Assembly (NCBI GenBank): GCA_963556195.1
Contig: OY744525.1
Span: 59,880,328-59,944,327, forward strand
Direction of reading: 5' to 3'
From: Sepiola atlantica
Lineage: Eukaryota > Mollusca > Cephalopoda > Sepiida > Sepiolidae
Length of the DNA stretch: 64,000 bases
Shown: piece by piece, positions 23,201 to 34,782 of the stretch
Layout: each line of letters starts with the position of its first letter
Numbering within the stretch: the first letter of the stretch is position 1
Translations under genes and position numbers: made by a program
Notes under the pieces: model-generated
What the model was told of the DNA's origin: nothing
Databases searched by the model: none
The model's input: only the letters and a program-made list of their open reading frames with translations

Positions 23201-23969
23201 CATTTGAAATAGCATATTAGTCGGTCTGTAACAATTACATTGGAAATAGCATTTTCGTCGATCTGTAACAATTACATTTGAAATAGCATATTAGTCGGTC
23301 TGTAACAATTACATTTGAAATAGCATTTTCATCGGTCTGTAACACTTACATTTGAAATAGAATTTTCATCGGTCTGTAACACTTACATTTGAAATAGCAT
23401 TTTCATCGGTCTGTAACACTTACATTTGAAATAGCATTTTCATCGGTCTGTAACACTTACATTTGAAATTGCATTTTCATCGGTCTGTAACACTTACATT
23501 TGAAATAGAATTTTCATCGGTCTGTAACACTTACATTTGAAATAGCATTTTCGTTGGTCTGTAACACTTACATTTGAAATAGCATTTTCATCGGTCTGTA
23601 ACACTTACATTTGAAATTGCATTTTCATCGGTCTGTAACACTTACATTTGAAATAGCATTTTCATCGGTCTGTAACACTTACATTTGAAATAACATTTTC
23701 ATCGGTCTGTAACACTTACATTTGAAATAGCATTTTCATTGGTCTGTAACACTTACATTTGAAATAACATTTTCATCGGTCTGTAACACTTACATTTGAA
23801 ATAGCATTTTCATCGGTCTGTAACAATTACATTTGAAATAGCATTTTCGTCGATCTTTAACAATTACATTTGAAATAGCATTTTCGTCGATCTGTAACAA
23901 TTACATTTGAAATAGCATATTAGTCGGTCTGTAACACTTACATTTGAAATAGCATTTTCATCGGTCTGT
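20290..23969 (+). repeat. 37-bp satellite array with higher-order structure
   Basis: About 90 clear copies of a 37-bp unit (TTTGAAATAGCATTTTCGTC then GRTCTGTAACACTTACA) run from about 20650 to 23969. The left edge, 20290-20650, holds degenerate copies of uneven length. Variants (GTCGATC or ATCGGTC, CACTTA or CAATTA, CATATTAGTCGG) recur in blocks. A rare TCTGTTACAA variant at 21671, 22855 and 23188 shows offsets of 1184 bp (32 units) and 333 bp (9 units), so blocks have been duplicated. It begins about 240 bp after the Academ-like element. No reading frame is supported. Confidence 0.95.
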
Positions 23970-24822
23970 CATAGATATCTTCGTCTTCATATATAACGTT
24001 GTTTGGAAAATAATAGCCTTTTTTAAAAAGCAGATGTCAGTTGCTATTTTTATGTTTTATATAGAACTAGCTGTCCCTAACCGGCGTGGTACGGGAGTGA
24101 GGGGAAAAATGACTGACTTGTTTATGAAAAAAATGTAAATTAATTTCCGTGACTTTACTTTCATAATAAAATTATTTTGTGAAATAATGATTTTTAAAAG
24201 CATTCGTTTTAGTATTTTACGATTATCCATGAATAGTAAAGGACAGATAATAATGTGTAGTTAATATGGAGGCGAGAAACGCCCCCCCCCCACACACACT
24301 GCTCCTCTGTCACACACACACAGACATACTTTTAAGTTGCATAATTTAATTAATATATATGTATTTATTTTTGAAGAACTCAAGGGAGAGAACTCAGTAC
24401 ACTTGCACACACTAAATTCCTTTTAATCTGTTTCGGTGAGTAAGGGAAAATATCTCCACTTCTCAGCCAAAATAAGTACTTTCAGAAAATACTGAAGCGA
24501 AATAAAATTTATTCATGTCAATAATATAGTAGAGGGGAAAAACGAAAAAGTTAAGATAGTTCGAATCAATTCTTAGTTATGATCGCCTGTAGTAAAATAA
24601 CAGAATAATTAATTGGCTGACCGAACGAGAACAATCTATTATTTTTGAAACGATCGTAGCCAGCATAATTGTAATAACAAAGATCTTTTGGAAAGTCGAT
24701 CTTGGTTAAAAAAAAAAAATTGTCTGAACCAAGTAAAATAATTATTACAGTTATTTTCCTGGTGAAAAACGAGCTGATTACAGTAAAAGGTTAATTGTAG
24801 ATTTCCTACACTATCAAATATT
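23970..24822. other. Gene-free stretch
   Basis: AT-rich sequence with an ACTAGCTGTCCCTAACCGGC segment at 24066, a small (CA)n tract near 24305-24322 and no recognised coding region. Confidence 0.55.
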
Positions 24823-26684
24823 GTGGGAATAACCATTCAATTATTTTCCCCAGATCGTGAAGATCAGCAAGCTTCATTTCTCGACCTATTCTTGATAAAA
24901 CTGCCTAAGGGTAGTGTGACGGATACTCATAGCCCACTCGGGAATGCTGATCACCTTGTTATAATGGTTGATATCACCTTAAACCTCCAACACCAAACCG
25001 AAGTGCTGTTACTTAAAATAACAAGATATTACCATTGGGCTGATTGGAAATCCATCAGAGATCTCATCAGAGATGCCACACGGGGTGATTTTTTTTTCTC
25101 TCGCTGCTAAACAGTGTGCAAATGAGGTAACAGAATGAGTCAAAACAGGCATATAAGCGGTTGTTTTCACGCTGAAATTCTATAGTAAGCCCCACTCTCC
25201 CCAATGATTCCCTTTGACTTGTGCAGCTGCTATTGCACATGAGCAGCAAGCATTATGCCGATTCAAATAAGTCAGCTATAAATAGACAAAGAGTTATAGC
25301 ACCAATAAACCATTATAAGAGTGTAATAGTCACAGCTAATTGTAGGTATACCGAGATAACCAGAAAACATATTGAGTCACAGAAATTAGGAATTCGCGAT
25401 TTATGGAAAATCTATAACAGTGCGGTGAACAATGGGCAATAAATAATTCCCCCACTATCCAGCCACCATAATGTTCCTTGGACGGCAACGGATCAGGCTG
25501 AACTTCTTGCCCAGTGGTTTACCTTGGACTCCACAAACCGCCTCCTCTCAAATTTCTAACTACAGACAGAAACCACACTTGATGATCTGATCATCACCCA
25601 TTCCCATGTCCTGAATATCATAAAAAAAACGTCCTCCAAAGCATTTGGACCTGATCTTATCCTTGCTATAGTAATAAAAAATGCTCTGCTGAGCTGGCCC
25701 CGTCCTCTCTAAACTCTTCAACAAATATCTTACCGAATCTAGCTTCCCTGACAGCTGGAAAATTGTGGCACCAGTTTTCCAGAAATCTGGTAAAAGAACT
25801 GACCTGCAAAAAGTCTCCTTGCGCTTTTCGTTAAAATCCTTAAATCATTAATCGATTTAGAGATAGTCCGCCGCCTCAAAAAAGCTAAACTACTTTTCTC
25901 TGGCAAACCGTATGTATTTAGGCAATCACATTCTGCTGCAGATATCCTAACGGTCATCTATGAATGCATATAACATATGCTGGATAAGGGAGGTGAAGCT
26001 AGCGTGGTAGTGCTTGATATATCAAAAGCCTTTGACAAGTCCAACATTTAAACTTGACCTAACCTTCACAAGTAACATGAATTAGAATGAATACATAGAA
26101 AAAAAGGTAGGCTCCCTCTACCGAGCTAGAAAACTTCTAACACCTGCCAGTATGCTATACCTCTACAAAGCTACCATTCGCTCATGCATGGAGTATTGTT
26201 GTCACATCTGGACTTGTACACCAACCACTAGTCTCTCCCTCCTGCACAGAGTCCCAAAAAAGTCTATAACCTAATAGGTCACACACTGTCTACCAAGTTC
26301 CAACCCCTGTCCCATCGCCACAATGTTACATCACTGTGCTAGTTTTACAAGTACTTCTATGGAATGTGCTCAGACAAACTTATTGCACTTATCAACGTAA
26401 ATACTTCCGACAAACCCGACAAACAGCAAAATCAAACCCCTTCACGGTAGAAGTTCTTTAATAGCTTTTTTCCTCAAACTGCTTGCTTTTGGAATTCCCT
26501 CTCTGGTCTCTGTTTCCTCGACTGTACCAACATGCAGAAAATTAAATGTAATGTGAACAATCATCTCGCATCACAACTCTCCACTTAGGATGCCCCTATA
26601 AATCTAGCCTCTAATTCACAGTGAGTCCTTATGTCTCAGTGGCAGCGTGCCTTGTTTAGGGTAATATTGAAGTAAAAGAAAAAA

Positions 26685-26690
<6 letters not shown>
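24823..26690 (+). pseudogene. Decayed LINE with endonuclease and RT remnants
   Basis: The 5' part reads FSPDREDQQASFLDLFLI and SPLGNADHLVIMVDI, the C-terminal end of an APE-type endonuclease with its N-x-D-H block. YYHWADWKSIRDLI and LGIRDLWKIYNSAVNNG follow. RT blocks include SFPDSWKIVAPVFQKSG, FRQSHSAADILTVIYE and VVVLDISKAFDK. The frame then jumps at about 26045 straight to VGSLYRARKLL and LYLYKATIRSCMEYCCHIW, so the catalytic YxDD region is deleted. The tail reads IKCNVNNHLASQLST, then a 3' UTR shared with the copy at 13190-13515. Many stops and shifts are present. It resembles jockey/CR1-group LINEs. Confidence 0.8.

Positions 26691-26721
<31 letters not shown>
26691..26721. repeat. (AT)n at a LINE 3' end
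   Basis: AT dinucleotides directly follow the A-rich 3' end of the LINE. Confidence 0.9.
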
Positions 26722-26725
<4 letters not shown>

Positions 26726-26784
26726 GAGCAAATAAATGCTCCCTGTCGGTTGCATTTTTTTTGCTAGGCTACCGCGTCACATGG

Positions 26785-27055
26785 TGTACACTTGTTACAA
26801 AAGAATCAAAAGTTTATGACCGCAGTTCTGGTGTACAAATGAATTGAAAATTTACGGCCGTGCCTCTGGTGTACAAACGAATCGAAGTTTACGGACACGC
26901 CTCTGGTGTACAATAGAATCGAAAGTTTATAGACGCGCCTCTGATGTATAAAAGAATCGAAAGTTTATGACCACGCCTCTGTTGTACAGAAGAATTATAG
27001 TTTATCGAAAGTTGCCGGACGCATCTCTGTGTACAAAAGAATTAAAAGTTTACCT
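26785..27055 (+). repeat. 38-bp minisatellite
   Basis: Six to seven copies with a period of 37-38 bp share GTGTACAA, GAATCGAAAGTTTA and CGCCTCTG. CTG anchors fall near 26828, 26866, 26903, 26941 and 26979. The sequence is unrelated to the 37-bp satellite at 20.3-24.0 kb. Confidence 0.85.
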
Positions 27056-27299
27056 ACATAATTAAATAAGCGTAAACCGAAATAAAAATAAACAATCACG
27101 ATGCCCCCTTCCGGCTTCCCTCTCACAATGACGTCATTTCCGGAAGAATAAGTCTGCAATTTTCCAAATTAATTTCAAGCCTTTAAAAAATTAATTAGAA
27201 TTTTATTTTGGGATAAAAATACAATTTAAGACGAATTAATAAATTTCATCCAAAATGTGTGCCAAAATCAAACGAAATAAGCGAACAAACACTTCACCC

Positions 27300-27760
27300 A
27301 CCCCAACAAGATCGGAGTTAATGCCTGGGAGCATGACATCATGACAACAGAATATTTAGTACACTACCACTTTATAAAAAAGGAGAAGGTAATCCTGGGA
27401 GAATGGTATCATGAGGAACGAACATATATTATAATGCCTCTCCCCCGGAAAGTAAAGGTAATGCCTGGGAGGAATGTATCATGACGAATGAAAATATACT
27501 GCACAGAATTAATAGACCCGATTAAATCGAGTTATTTTTTAATGAACACGTAGGAGGTAATGCCTGGGAGCATGATATCATGACAACAGAATATTTAGTA
27601 CACTACCACTCTATAAAAAGGAGAAGGTAATCCTGGGAGAATTGTATCGTGAGGAACGAACGTATATTATAATGTCCCTTCCCCTGGAAAGTAGAGGTAA
27701 TGCCTGGGAGAAATGTATCATGACGAATGAAAATATACTACACAGAATGAAAAGACCTGA
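27300..27760 (+). repeat. Tandem block, GCCTGGGAG...ATCATGA family
   Basis: Two copies of about 220-240 bp (from 27310 and 27550) each hold three subunits with GGTAATGCCTGGGAG, GTATCATGA and GAACGAACATATATTATAATG. The same family appears at 3740-4290. Confidence 0.85.
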
Positions 27761-27779
27761 TTAAATCGGATTCATTATC

Positions 27780-27890
27780 TTTGGGAGTTCAGCTAAGTTG
27801 GTAAAGCGATAGACTAAAGACATCAAGTTTGACTGAAGACATCTGGGTTGCGAGTTCGAATCACGCTCTCTGCATCAAGTTTATATATCG
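27780..27890 (+). mobile_element. tRNA-like SINE head
   Basis: AGTTCAGCTAAGTTGGTAAAGCG resembles a box A region and GGTTGCGAGTTCGAATCACG a box B region, about 60 bp apart. No hammerhead follows. The spacing and flanks do not fit a mature tRNA, so a SINE head is likelier. Confidence 0.55.
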
Positions 27891-28010
27891 TTTATTTATT
27901 TATTATTTAATGGTTAAGATGTGCCCTAATGTATTTCTTACGTTTAAAAAATTATCTTTGACAGAAATCCTGACATTATAACAGAGAATGTCCTCCTTAT
28001 ATTATAAGTA

Positions 28011-28466
<456 letters not shown>

Positions 28467-28469
28467 GCT

Positions 28470-29367
28470 CCTTTATCTTTGTGTTGCGTACTCCCCACTA
28501 TTTTCTCTTAAACTTTGCCAAACTTTCTTTTATCTTTCCAATTTTACTACTACTACTACTACGACGACGATCACGATGCTTCTAAGTCCTCTCTCCTTTC
28601 ATATGCTCCGTAACTCTCTTTTCTATCATTTTCATCGAGCTCCCCCGGAAATAAAATGACCTCCAGGGGAGTTTCGATAACCACACCAAAAATCTGGTTA
28701 GATTGAACCATTGGCTTAGAGTCACACTAAAGAAACCTTGTCGACATTTCCTCTGACAATCGCCTCCCCCCCCACCTCCTCCTCCTCCTCCTCTGCCTCC
28801 CTATCTTCGTACCTCCTCCGGTTCCATCCATGTTTTGTAGCGAACACAGTCAAATGAAGGCTCCAGAATTTCAAAACAAATTCAATTAAAACCATTGTTT
28901 ACTCAATTTTAAGCAAGACACGAAGCGAAACCAAGAAGACAATCGCCGTAAATAGATGCCCTAAACGAAGACAAAGAAGAAATGAAAAAAAAAAAACAAA
29001 ACAAGTAGTTGTTCAACGAACATCCAAAGTTATTGCAGCTTTAAACTGAAAATGGTAACCCTAAACAAAACAAAGCAAAAATACAAAACGTTAATAAGAT
29101 CCAGTGCCGGTGCTAGGGGCTCATGGAATCTTCCCGAATCTATGATAAGGGCATAACTACGCTTTCTGAACAAATCAATGTGTTCCTTTTTTTAATCATC
29201 AAATATCGGAGAATTATCAGATTTTAATTAAATTTTTAGCCTTTATTCAATAAACTATATATTTTATAAGGAATACAAGTTTACAACTTTAACATCAGAG
29301 CGATCTTCACAAGTTTCACAGAATTTTAGTTTGAAGCGGATTAACGCACATACACAATACAAATTTG

Positions 29368-29370
<3 letters not shown>
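28470..29370. other. Gene-free stretch
   Basis: Contains short (CTA)n and (CTC)n runs and AT-rich sequence. No coding region is recognised. Confidence 0.55.
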
Positions 29371-29426
<56 letters not shown>

Positions 29427-29504
29427 TACACGCCCGCGTGCTTAAGCACTCTTTGATCTTGAAATATTTGAACCCCGACGCCGGCTTTAAATGTATCTTT
29501 ATTT

Positions 29505-29702
29505 CAGTAATATATGTGGTGATTTCCGTTGCCCTATGGATTGGGGCGTCGGATCGTGACTCTCTTCTGAATCTACAAACTGCGTTCGAACCCGTCTTAC
29601 CGCCTGAAACGACAATCTCCTGCACTGATGAGGACGTAAGTCGGAAACAACGTTGTCTGTAGGTAAATACTATTTAATATTTAATAAAGAATATTCATAA
29701 TT
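29505..29702 (+). mobile_element. tRNA-headed SINE with hammerhead
   Basis: The head has a box A-like TGGATTGGGGCGTCGGA (about 29537) and box B GCGTTCGAACCC (29582-29593). A linker CTGAAACGACAATCTC leads to the hammerhead at 29619-29663, then a tail ending at (AC)n and (AT)n from 29704. (AT)n also lies upstream at 29373-29424. Confidence 0.75.
29619..29663 (+). ncRNA. Hammerhead ribozyme motif
   Basis: Stem I CCTGCA (29619-29624) pairs with TGTAGG (29658-29663, one wobble). Core CTGATGA is 29625-29631. Stem II GAC/GTC has a GTAA loop and a G-G mismatch at its base. GAAA is 29644-29647, stem III ACAA/TTGT has a CG loop, and the predicted cleavage is after C29657. Confidence 0.7.
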
Positions 29703-29703
29703 T

Positions 29704-29749
<46 letters not shown>

Positions 29750-29852
29750 AATAAATTTATTTTAGAGAAAAAAACAACACATCGTTATATGGCTTTCTAC
29801 ATTTCTATTGATAATTTCGAATTTAAAACGATGTTTCCAAGTGCAAAAGTTT

Positions 29853-29859
<7 letters not shown>

Positions 29860-29924
<65 letters not shown>

Positions 29925-29938
29925 ATGTGTGTGTGTGT
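29860..29938. repeat. (AT)n plus (GT)n microsatellite
   Basis: About 50 bp of AT followed by about 28 bp of GT-rich repeat. A shorter (AT)n lies at 29715-29744. Confidence 0.95.
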
Positions 29939-30161
29939 TAACAGAGAAAAAACGTAACTAATATATGATGTAGAAATTTGTAACCGAAGTGTAAATATGA
30001 ACATTAACAGCCCATACATATACTTTCTCCTTAATCCAGAGATTCAGAAAAAAATAGAAAAAAAACGTACCTAGTATATAATGCCAAAAATTTGTAACGA
30101 AAATGTAGATATGAACTTTAACAACCGATGTATATACTTTCTCCTTAATTCAAATTAAAAA

Positions 30162-30197
30162 TTAAAAAAAAAAAAAAAACAGCAAAAAGAAACCTAC
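30162..30197 (-). other. Start of intron after the protocadherin exon
   Basis: On the minus strand the coding exon ends ATATCAG and is followed by GTAGGTTTC, a strong splice donor (intron begins at 30197). The frame would continue only into a T-rich run encoding VGFFLLFFFFF, which is typical intron read-through. Confidence 0.75.
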
Positions 30198-32642
30198 CTG
30201 ATATATGATGTCGCTGTCTGGCGGCAGTGATGCAGCTTTGTTGTCTGTACAGTTGTCTACGCAGCTAAATTCATTCCCCAAGTTTGGCCCCTTTCTCGGA
30301 CGTGGTGGTAGACTGTTGGAAGACATGGCCCCATCAGCTGTTTGCACCATGGGTACCCTTGGCCAGGAAGGAGAAACGTGGAACGGGCATTTTGTGTTCC
30401 GCTGCTCGCATGCGCAAAGGCTCGAGTGATTATCGTTGGACACGTTTCTACGGTTATTACACCTGATTATACAAATAGATATCGCCGCCGTCACAGGCAC
30501 GGATACTGTGATCGCAATAACAACGATAACCACCACTAAGTAGAGCTGGATTTTGTTCTCCGACTGGACATGCATAGGGTTGACGATTTCCGACGTCTTG
30601 TTGCTCACTGTTAGTCTCAATGATATATTTGTCATGGCTGTTTGCACGGGTATCCCACTGTCCTTGACGCCAAGCTGGAGGTTGTATGTTCCTGCATCGT
30701 GTGGTGTTACCACACGATTGAAAGACAATAATCCTGTATAAGGGTTGACAATAAATAGCTGCTTGTCATTACCGTGAAGGATCTCATATTTGAGAAAGGC
30801 ATTTTCTCGACTGTCGCTGTCCGACGCCCGTAGATAGGTGATGTTGTTCGTGCGGTAAGGGTGGTAGTGAACGTTCAACGTGAATGGGTTCACGTTCGGG
30901 AATGTAAAAAATGGCGCGTTGTCGTTTTTGTCTTTGATCTTGACGATCACTTTGACTGTATTATTTAGCGACGGCATCCCACTGTCTTTGACCAGAACTT
31001 GAAAATGGTAAATCTCCTGGAACTCGTGATCAAGGCGCATTACGGTCAAAATTAATCCGTTGTCTTTTATGTAAAACGGTAGGAAATTCTTGTTGCTGGT
31101 CAGAAGCGAGTAGGTGAGCTTTCCACCTGGTCCCAGATCTGGGTCCGAAGCATTTATATATCCGACCGGGATCTTCGATTTTTCATTTTCGTATATCGTA
31201 AATTTGTAGGTCTCTTTGGAGAACCTAGGCTTCTCGTCATTCGTATCCATCACTGTGATGGAGAATTTGCTGACGCTATTTAAAGGTGGGGAGCCTCTGT
31301 CCTGGCATCGGATGGTTATATCATGATGGTCTTGCGTTTCTCTGTCGACTGGGTTCTTTACGATAACTTTATATTTTTTGGTGTTAAATGTCTGCAGTTG
31401 GAACTTATCGTGGTGAAGGTCGCAGGTAACCTCGCCGTTCAACCCGGCATCGTGGTCAATCACTTTAACGTATGCAATAAAACTCCCAACCTCGATATTC
31501 TCAAGTATCGTGTGAGAGTTTGAAACTGAGACAAAGTTGACTTCGATTTTTGGGGCATTGTTCTGTTGGTTAATGACATTAACCTGAACCATCGCCATTG
31601 AGCTCAACGCAGGGACCCCTTCATCCGTCGCTTTCACATACAACTCATGGGTCAGTTTCTGTCCAGATAAAAACTTCTTCTGGAGGAAGATCTCTCCGGT
31701 TATTTCGTTTAGTTTAAAATGCGATTTGGCCGCGTCTGACGTCTGCGGACTATACCGATACACAACTCGACCGTTTTTGTCGGAGTCCAAATCGCTCGCC
31801 GATAGAATAATGAATGGCGAGACTCCATGATGTTCGTTGGTAACGGAAACGTTGTAGATGCTTTGTAAGAAAACGGGTGGATTGTCGTTTACATCCATAA
31901 CAGAAATGTAAAGATCCAGAACGTTCTGCTCGGGTGGGGATCCGCCGTCTTTTGCAACCACCTGAATCCTATACGAGGCTTTCATCTCCCTGTCCAGTGT
32001 CTCTTGCAGGATTATAACAAGCTCTGAAGTGCCATCAACACTCCGCGACACATTTAGCGCAAAGGGCTCATCGATGTTTTTTTTTAAATGGTATGTGATC
32101 TGCGAATTTTGAAGCCCAATGTCCCCGTCCTGCGCACTGGGGATTATTTTACGGATCCCTTTCTTGTCGTCTTCGGAGAATTCGATACTGAATTGTTTTA
32201 AAGGAAACTGCGGCTTGTGGTCGTTCATGTCCTTAATTATTATTTTCACTTCAATAATCTTGATGAATGAGGTCGCCTTTCGAACGGCAACGTCGACCAT
32301 AATGAAGCACTCAGTGTTGCGCGTACATAGGGTCTCGGCGTCGATTGTCTGAGCCGAATAAAGCTTCCCCGTTCTTTTGGAAATGCTGAACAGGAAAGGC
32401 CTGTCGGTGTCTTTTTGGTTGAGGAAGACGAACTGGATCAAATTCCGGTCTTGGTGGGGGATGGTATTCATCAGGTTAGAATCAGAGGCCACGTCACCTA
32501 GGTAAGTATTTGGGTTATCCCCTTCTTCCATATAGTAGGTGAGGTCGACGCTGATGCATGTGTGAATCAGGAACGGCAACAAATACACGACGATTAACAT
32601 ATTTAGCATAAGTCCATTATGTGAAATGCCAGTGAGATCCAT
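30198..32642 (-). CDS. Protocadherin, ectodomain-TM exon
   Basis: An uninterrupted 815-codon exon encodes a neuronal-type cell adhesion protein. Residues 11-31 form a signal peptide. Six cadherin repeats follow (about 34-146, 147-258, 259-366, 367-474, 475-580, 581-690) with calcium motifs DMNDHKPQF (138), DVNDNPPVF (250), DTNDEKPRF (466) and DKNDNAPFF (571), LDREM (216), VDRET (432) and DxD boxes. EC3 lacks the DRE and its linker NQQNNAPKI (358) has lost the acidic residues. The membrane helix is about 698-726, then RCNNRR and a short cytoplasmic stretch with SLPPRPRKGP, a possible SH3 ligand. The exon ends in phase 0 after SDIIYQ at a GTAGGT donor, so one or more short cytoplasmic exons must lie further downstream on the minus strand (lower coordinates), not identified. 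The single-exon six-EC layout matches the clustered protocadherins expanded in octopus. No neighbouring paralog is in this window. Confidence 0.92.
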
Positions 32643-33112
32643 CTAAAAACTGGAAAACTAACGGCTGGTTTTCAGGTGTGCAAAATATTGTGATGAGAAA
32701 ACCTAGATAAAAAAATGAAAAAATATATTAAGTTTTACTCGAATATACAGGTACATCACATACATTAAATTGATATATATATATTTATATGTTTGGTTGC
32801 ATTCCAATGACCAAGGAAAAATCACTCCACAATCATAATTTTATTTATTTATTTATTTTTAATTTTATTTTTATTTCGGCGAATGCCTATATGTTTTCCA
32901 TTCCGTCTTACGTGCGTTTCACAACCCGTAAAGAAAAATATTGTATTTAGTTTAACAGGCTGCTCTTCAGAGAACTGTTCATTTAATAATAAAAAACAAC
33001 ACTATTCCAAAATAAAAACAAGAAAGGTAAAAACAAAACCCAAAGAAAACGGCAAGTCTGTAATTTGAAACAATTTGGATGATATTATAAGGGATATGAA
33101 CCGAAAAATATG

Positions 33113-33114
<2 letters not shown>
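32643..33114. other. Region upstream of the protocadherin
   Basis: Contains TTTTCCAG just before the start codon on the minus strand, which could be a 5' UTR splice acceptor, and A/T-rich sequence. No promoter element is convincing. Confidence 0.35.

Positions 33115-33172
<58 letters not shown>
33115..33172. repeat. (AT)n microsatellite
   Basis: About 58 bp of AT dinucleotides abutting the element that starts at 33173. Confidence 0.95.
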
Positions 33173-33176
<4 letters not shown>

Positions 33177-33412
33177 AGCTATGAAAATATATTTATGGCA
33201 ATTAAGCTACACTTGCGTTTCATCCCCGGGGCGAATCTTCAGGCTAAAAGGCATGGAGTTATTTTTGCTGGGTGTTTTTATATACACGGCTAGCTAGTTA
33301 ACCAATCAGATTCTTTGTTGTTCTCTCAGCCAATCGTTGGCTTCCCACGAACAAAGGTCTTGTTAGTGTTACTTCCTATATCCTGTTCTATTGTTCTGTT
33401 TTCTATAGATTG
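33173..33412 (-). mobile_element. Hammerhead-bearing element, short form
   Basis: Minus-strand relative of 37743-38341. It shares the end AGTAAGCTATGAAAATATAT, the hammerhead at 33202-33248, the GTTAACTAGCTAG block and one copy of the CCAACGATTGGCT unit that is tandemly repeated in the longer element. It lies between (AT)n tracts (33115-33172 and 33415-33431). Confidence 0.8.
33202..33248 (-). ncRNA. Hammerhead ribozyme motif
   Basis: On the minus strand, TTTAGC pairs with GCTTAA as stem I (one T-T mismatch). Core CTGAAGA and GAAA are intact. Stem II contains CCCC/GGGG. Stem III is ACGC/GTGT with an AA loop and one wobble, and the cleavage base is A at 33208. Confidence 0.65.
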
Positions 33413-33560
33413 CCATATATATATATATATATTTGCATTCCATAAACCATGGTAAATGAATGAAAACCATAATATTCATTGGTTTTAATAACTTCTTTAT
33501 TTCTGTACTTCGGTGAGTTTTTTTTACATCTCTCATTTTACACCGAAAGGTAATTTATTC

Positions 33561-33566
<6 letters not shown>

Positions 33567-33634
<68 letters not shown>
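33567..33634. repeat. (AT)n microsatellite
   Basis: About 68 bp of AT dinucleotides. Confidence 0.95.
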
Positions 33635-33638
<4 letters not shown>

Positions 33639-34200
33639 GGGTGGGTGTATTTAGACAGAAGAATTTCATTTAAGCAAACATTGTTAAACATAACAGAATA
33701 CTGCTGCTTAATTATACCTTTTTTATTTTTTAATTTTTTGTAATAATCAAAAAAATTAATGAACGTTCCATATGTATCACTAGCACTTTCGATTCTTCAT
33801 CGAATCATCTTCAGGTTACAAAAACAAATGAACAAAAAAGCTGAAGAAAATGAGAGAATTTTAAAAAGAAGTCGACAACGCGCATGTGAAGTCAGTTAGA
33901 CGTTAAAAGAACAAACCGGTGCAGTTCCAGAAGAAACGTTAACAATTTAAATTATGGGATATCACAATTGTATTACGTTGAGTATTTTAAAATGTTACTG
34001 GTTTCATACGTAATGTTATTTATTTTAGGTTGCTGGAATTTAATACAGATAGCCTCGAGTATTTTTACGCTTTTAAAATTGGTTTCAGAATGTATTATTT
34101 TCGTGTTATTAACTAATTTTTCCCTAAATAAGAGGGGGCAGTGTTGTTTGTGTAAATGCTCATAGATTGAGCTGGATTTACAAGGTGCATTGTGAGTCAA

Positions 34201-34242
34201 TAGGTTAGGGTTAGGGTTTGGGTTAGGGTTAGGATTAGGGTT
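34201..34242 (+). repeat. Interstitial telomere-like (TTAGGG)n
   Basis: About seven TTAGGG-type units with small variants (GGGTTT, AGGATT). It is too short and internal to be a chromosome end. Confidence 0.85.
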
Positions 34243-34289
34243 GTGAGTCAATGGGAGAGGGCAGTGGAATTCATTTTGGTGTTCTGGGT

Positions 34290-34452
34290 AAAAGTTCTAA
34301 ATGAACTTATCAGCCTGTATCTACCCAGTAAATATAGCGTAAAGTCCACACAAGAACTATTACAAATCGTACAAACCAAACAACCGGAAAATAAAATCAT
34401 TGCCCCTCTTGATTTAGAAAGCTTATTCGCTAATGTACCTGTAAAAGTCTAA
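34290..34452 (+). pseudogene. Penelope-like reverse transcriptase fragment
   Basis: The frame reads LPSKYSVKSTQELLQI, then VQTKQPENKIIAPLDLESLF and ANVPVKV before a stop. The LDLESLFANVPV block matches the Penelope RT motif normally written S-L-D-V-x-S-L-F-T-N-V-P. Upstream and downstream domains (remaining RT, GIY-YIG endonuclease) are not present, so this is a stub. Confidence 0.7.
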
Positions 34453-34681
34453 CTGACTTAATATGCGCGCTCTTGGCTGCTTTTTGAAATTCTCTCCTTT
34501 TCTCAGCTTTTTTCTTCATTTGTTTTATTCACCTGAAAATGATGCGACAAAGAATCGAAAGTGCTAGTGATACATATGGAACATTCATTACTTTTTTTGA
34601 TTCTGAAACAAGAAAAATTATTAGAAAAATTGAAAAAATATAAAAAGGTATAATCAAGCAAAGAATTCTGTTATGTTGAAC

Positions 34682-34686
<5 letters not shown>

Positions 34687-34737
<51 letters not shown>

Positions 34738-34740
34738 ATA
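34687..34740. repeat. (AT)n microsatellite
   Basis: About 54 bp of AT dinucleotides with one TTT break. Confidence 0.95.
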
Positions 34741-34782
34741 AAAATGTGGGTTGGTCGTTCAATTTACAAAGTATTGCAAGGT

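Larger units (their letters stand above)
33678..34687. mobile_element. Penelope-like remnant flanked by long inverted repeats
   Basis: Arms of about 240 bp (33678-33920 and 34448-34687) are inverted copies sharing AACATAACAGAAT, TATGTATCACTAGCACTTTC, CATCGAATCAT-like and AGTCAGTTAGAC blocks. Between them lie a Penelope-type RT fragment (34290-34452) and a telomere-like run (34201-34242). Terminal repeats in tandem or inverted order are known for Penelope-like elements. Confidence 0.65.

Noticed and set aside
20290..23969. CRISPR-like array of direct repeats
   Set aside because: Units are contiguous 37-mers without unique spacers, and the context is eukaryotic. It is a satellite.
33780..33830. 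Hammerhead in the Penelope arm (CTGAAGA...GAATCGAAAG, minus strand)
   Set aside because: Stem II pairs well, but no stem III or stem I complementarity could be found after GAAA.
34201..34242. True telomere
   Set aside because: Only about seven imperfect units within unique and repeat DNA on both sides.
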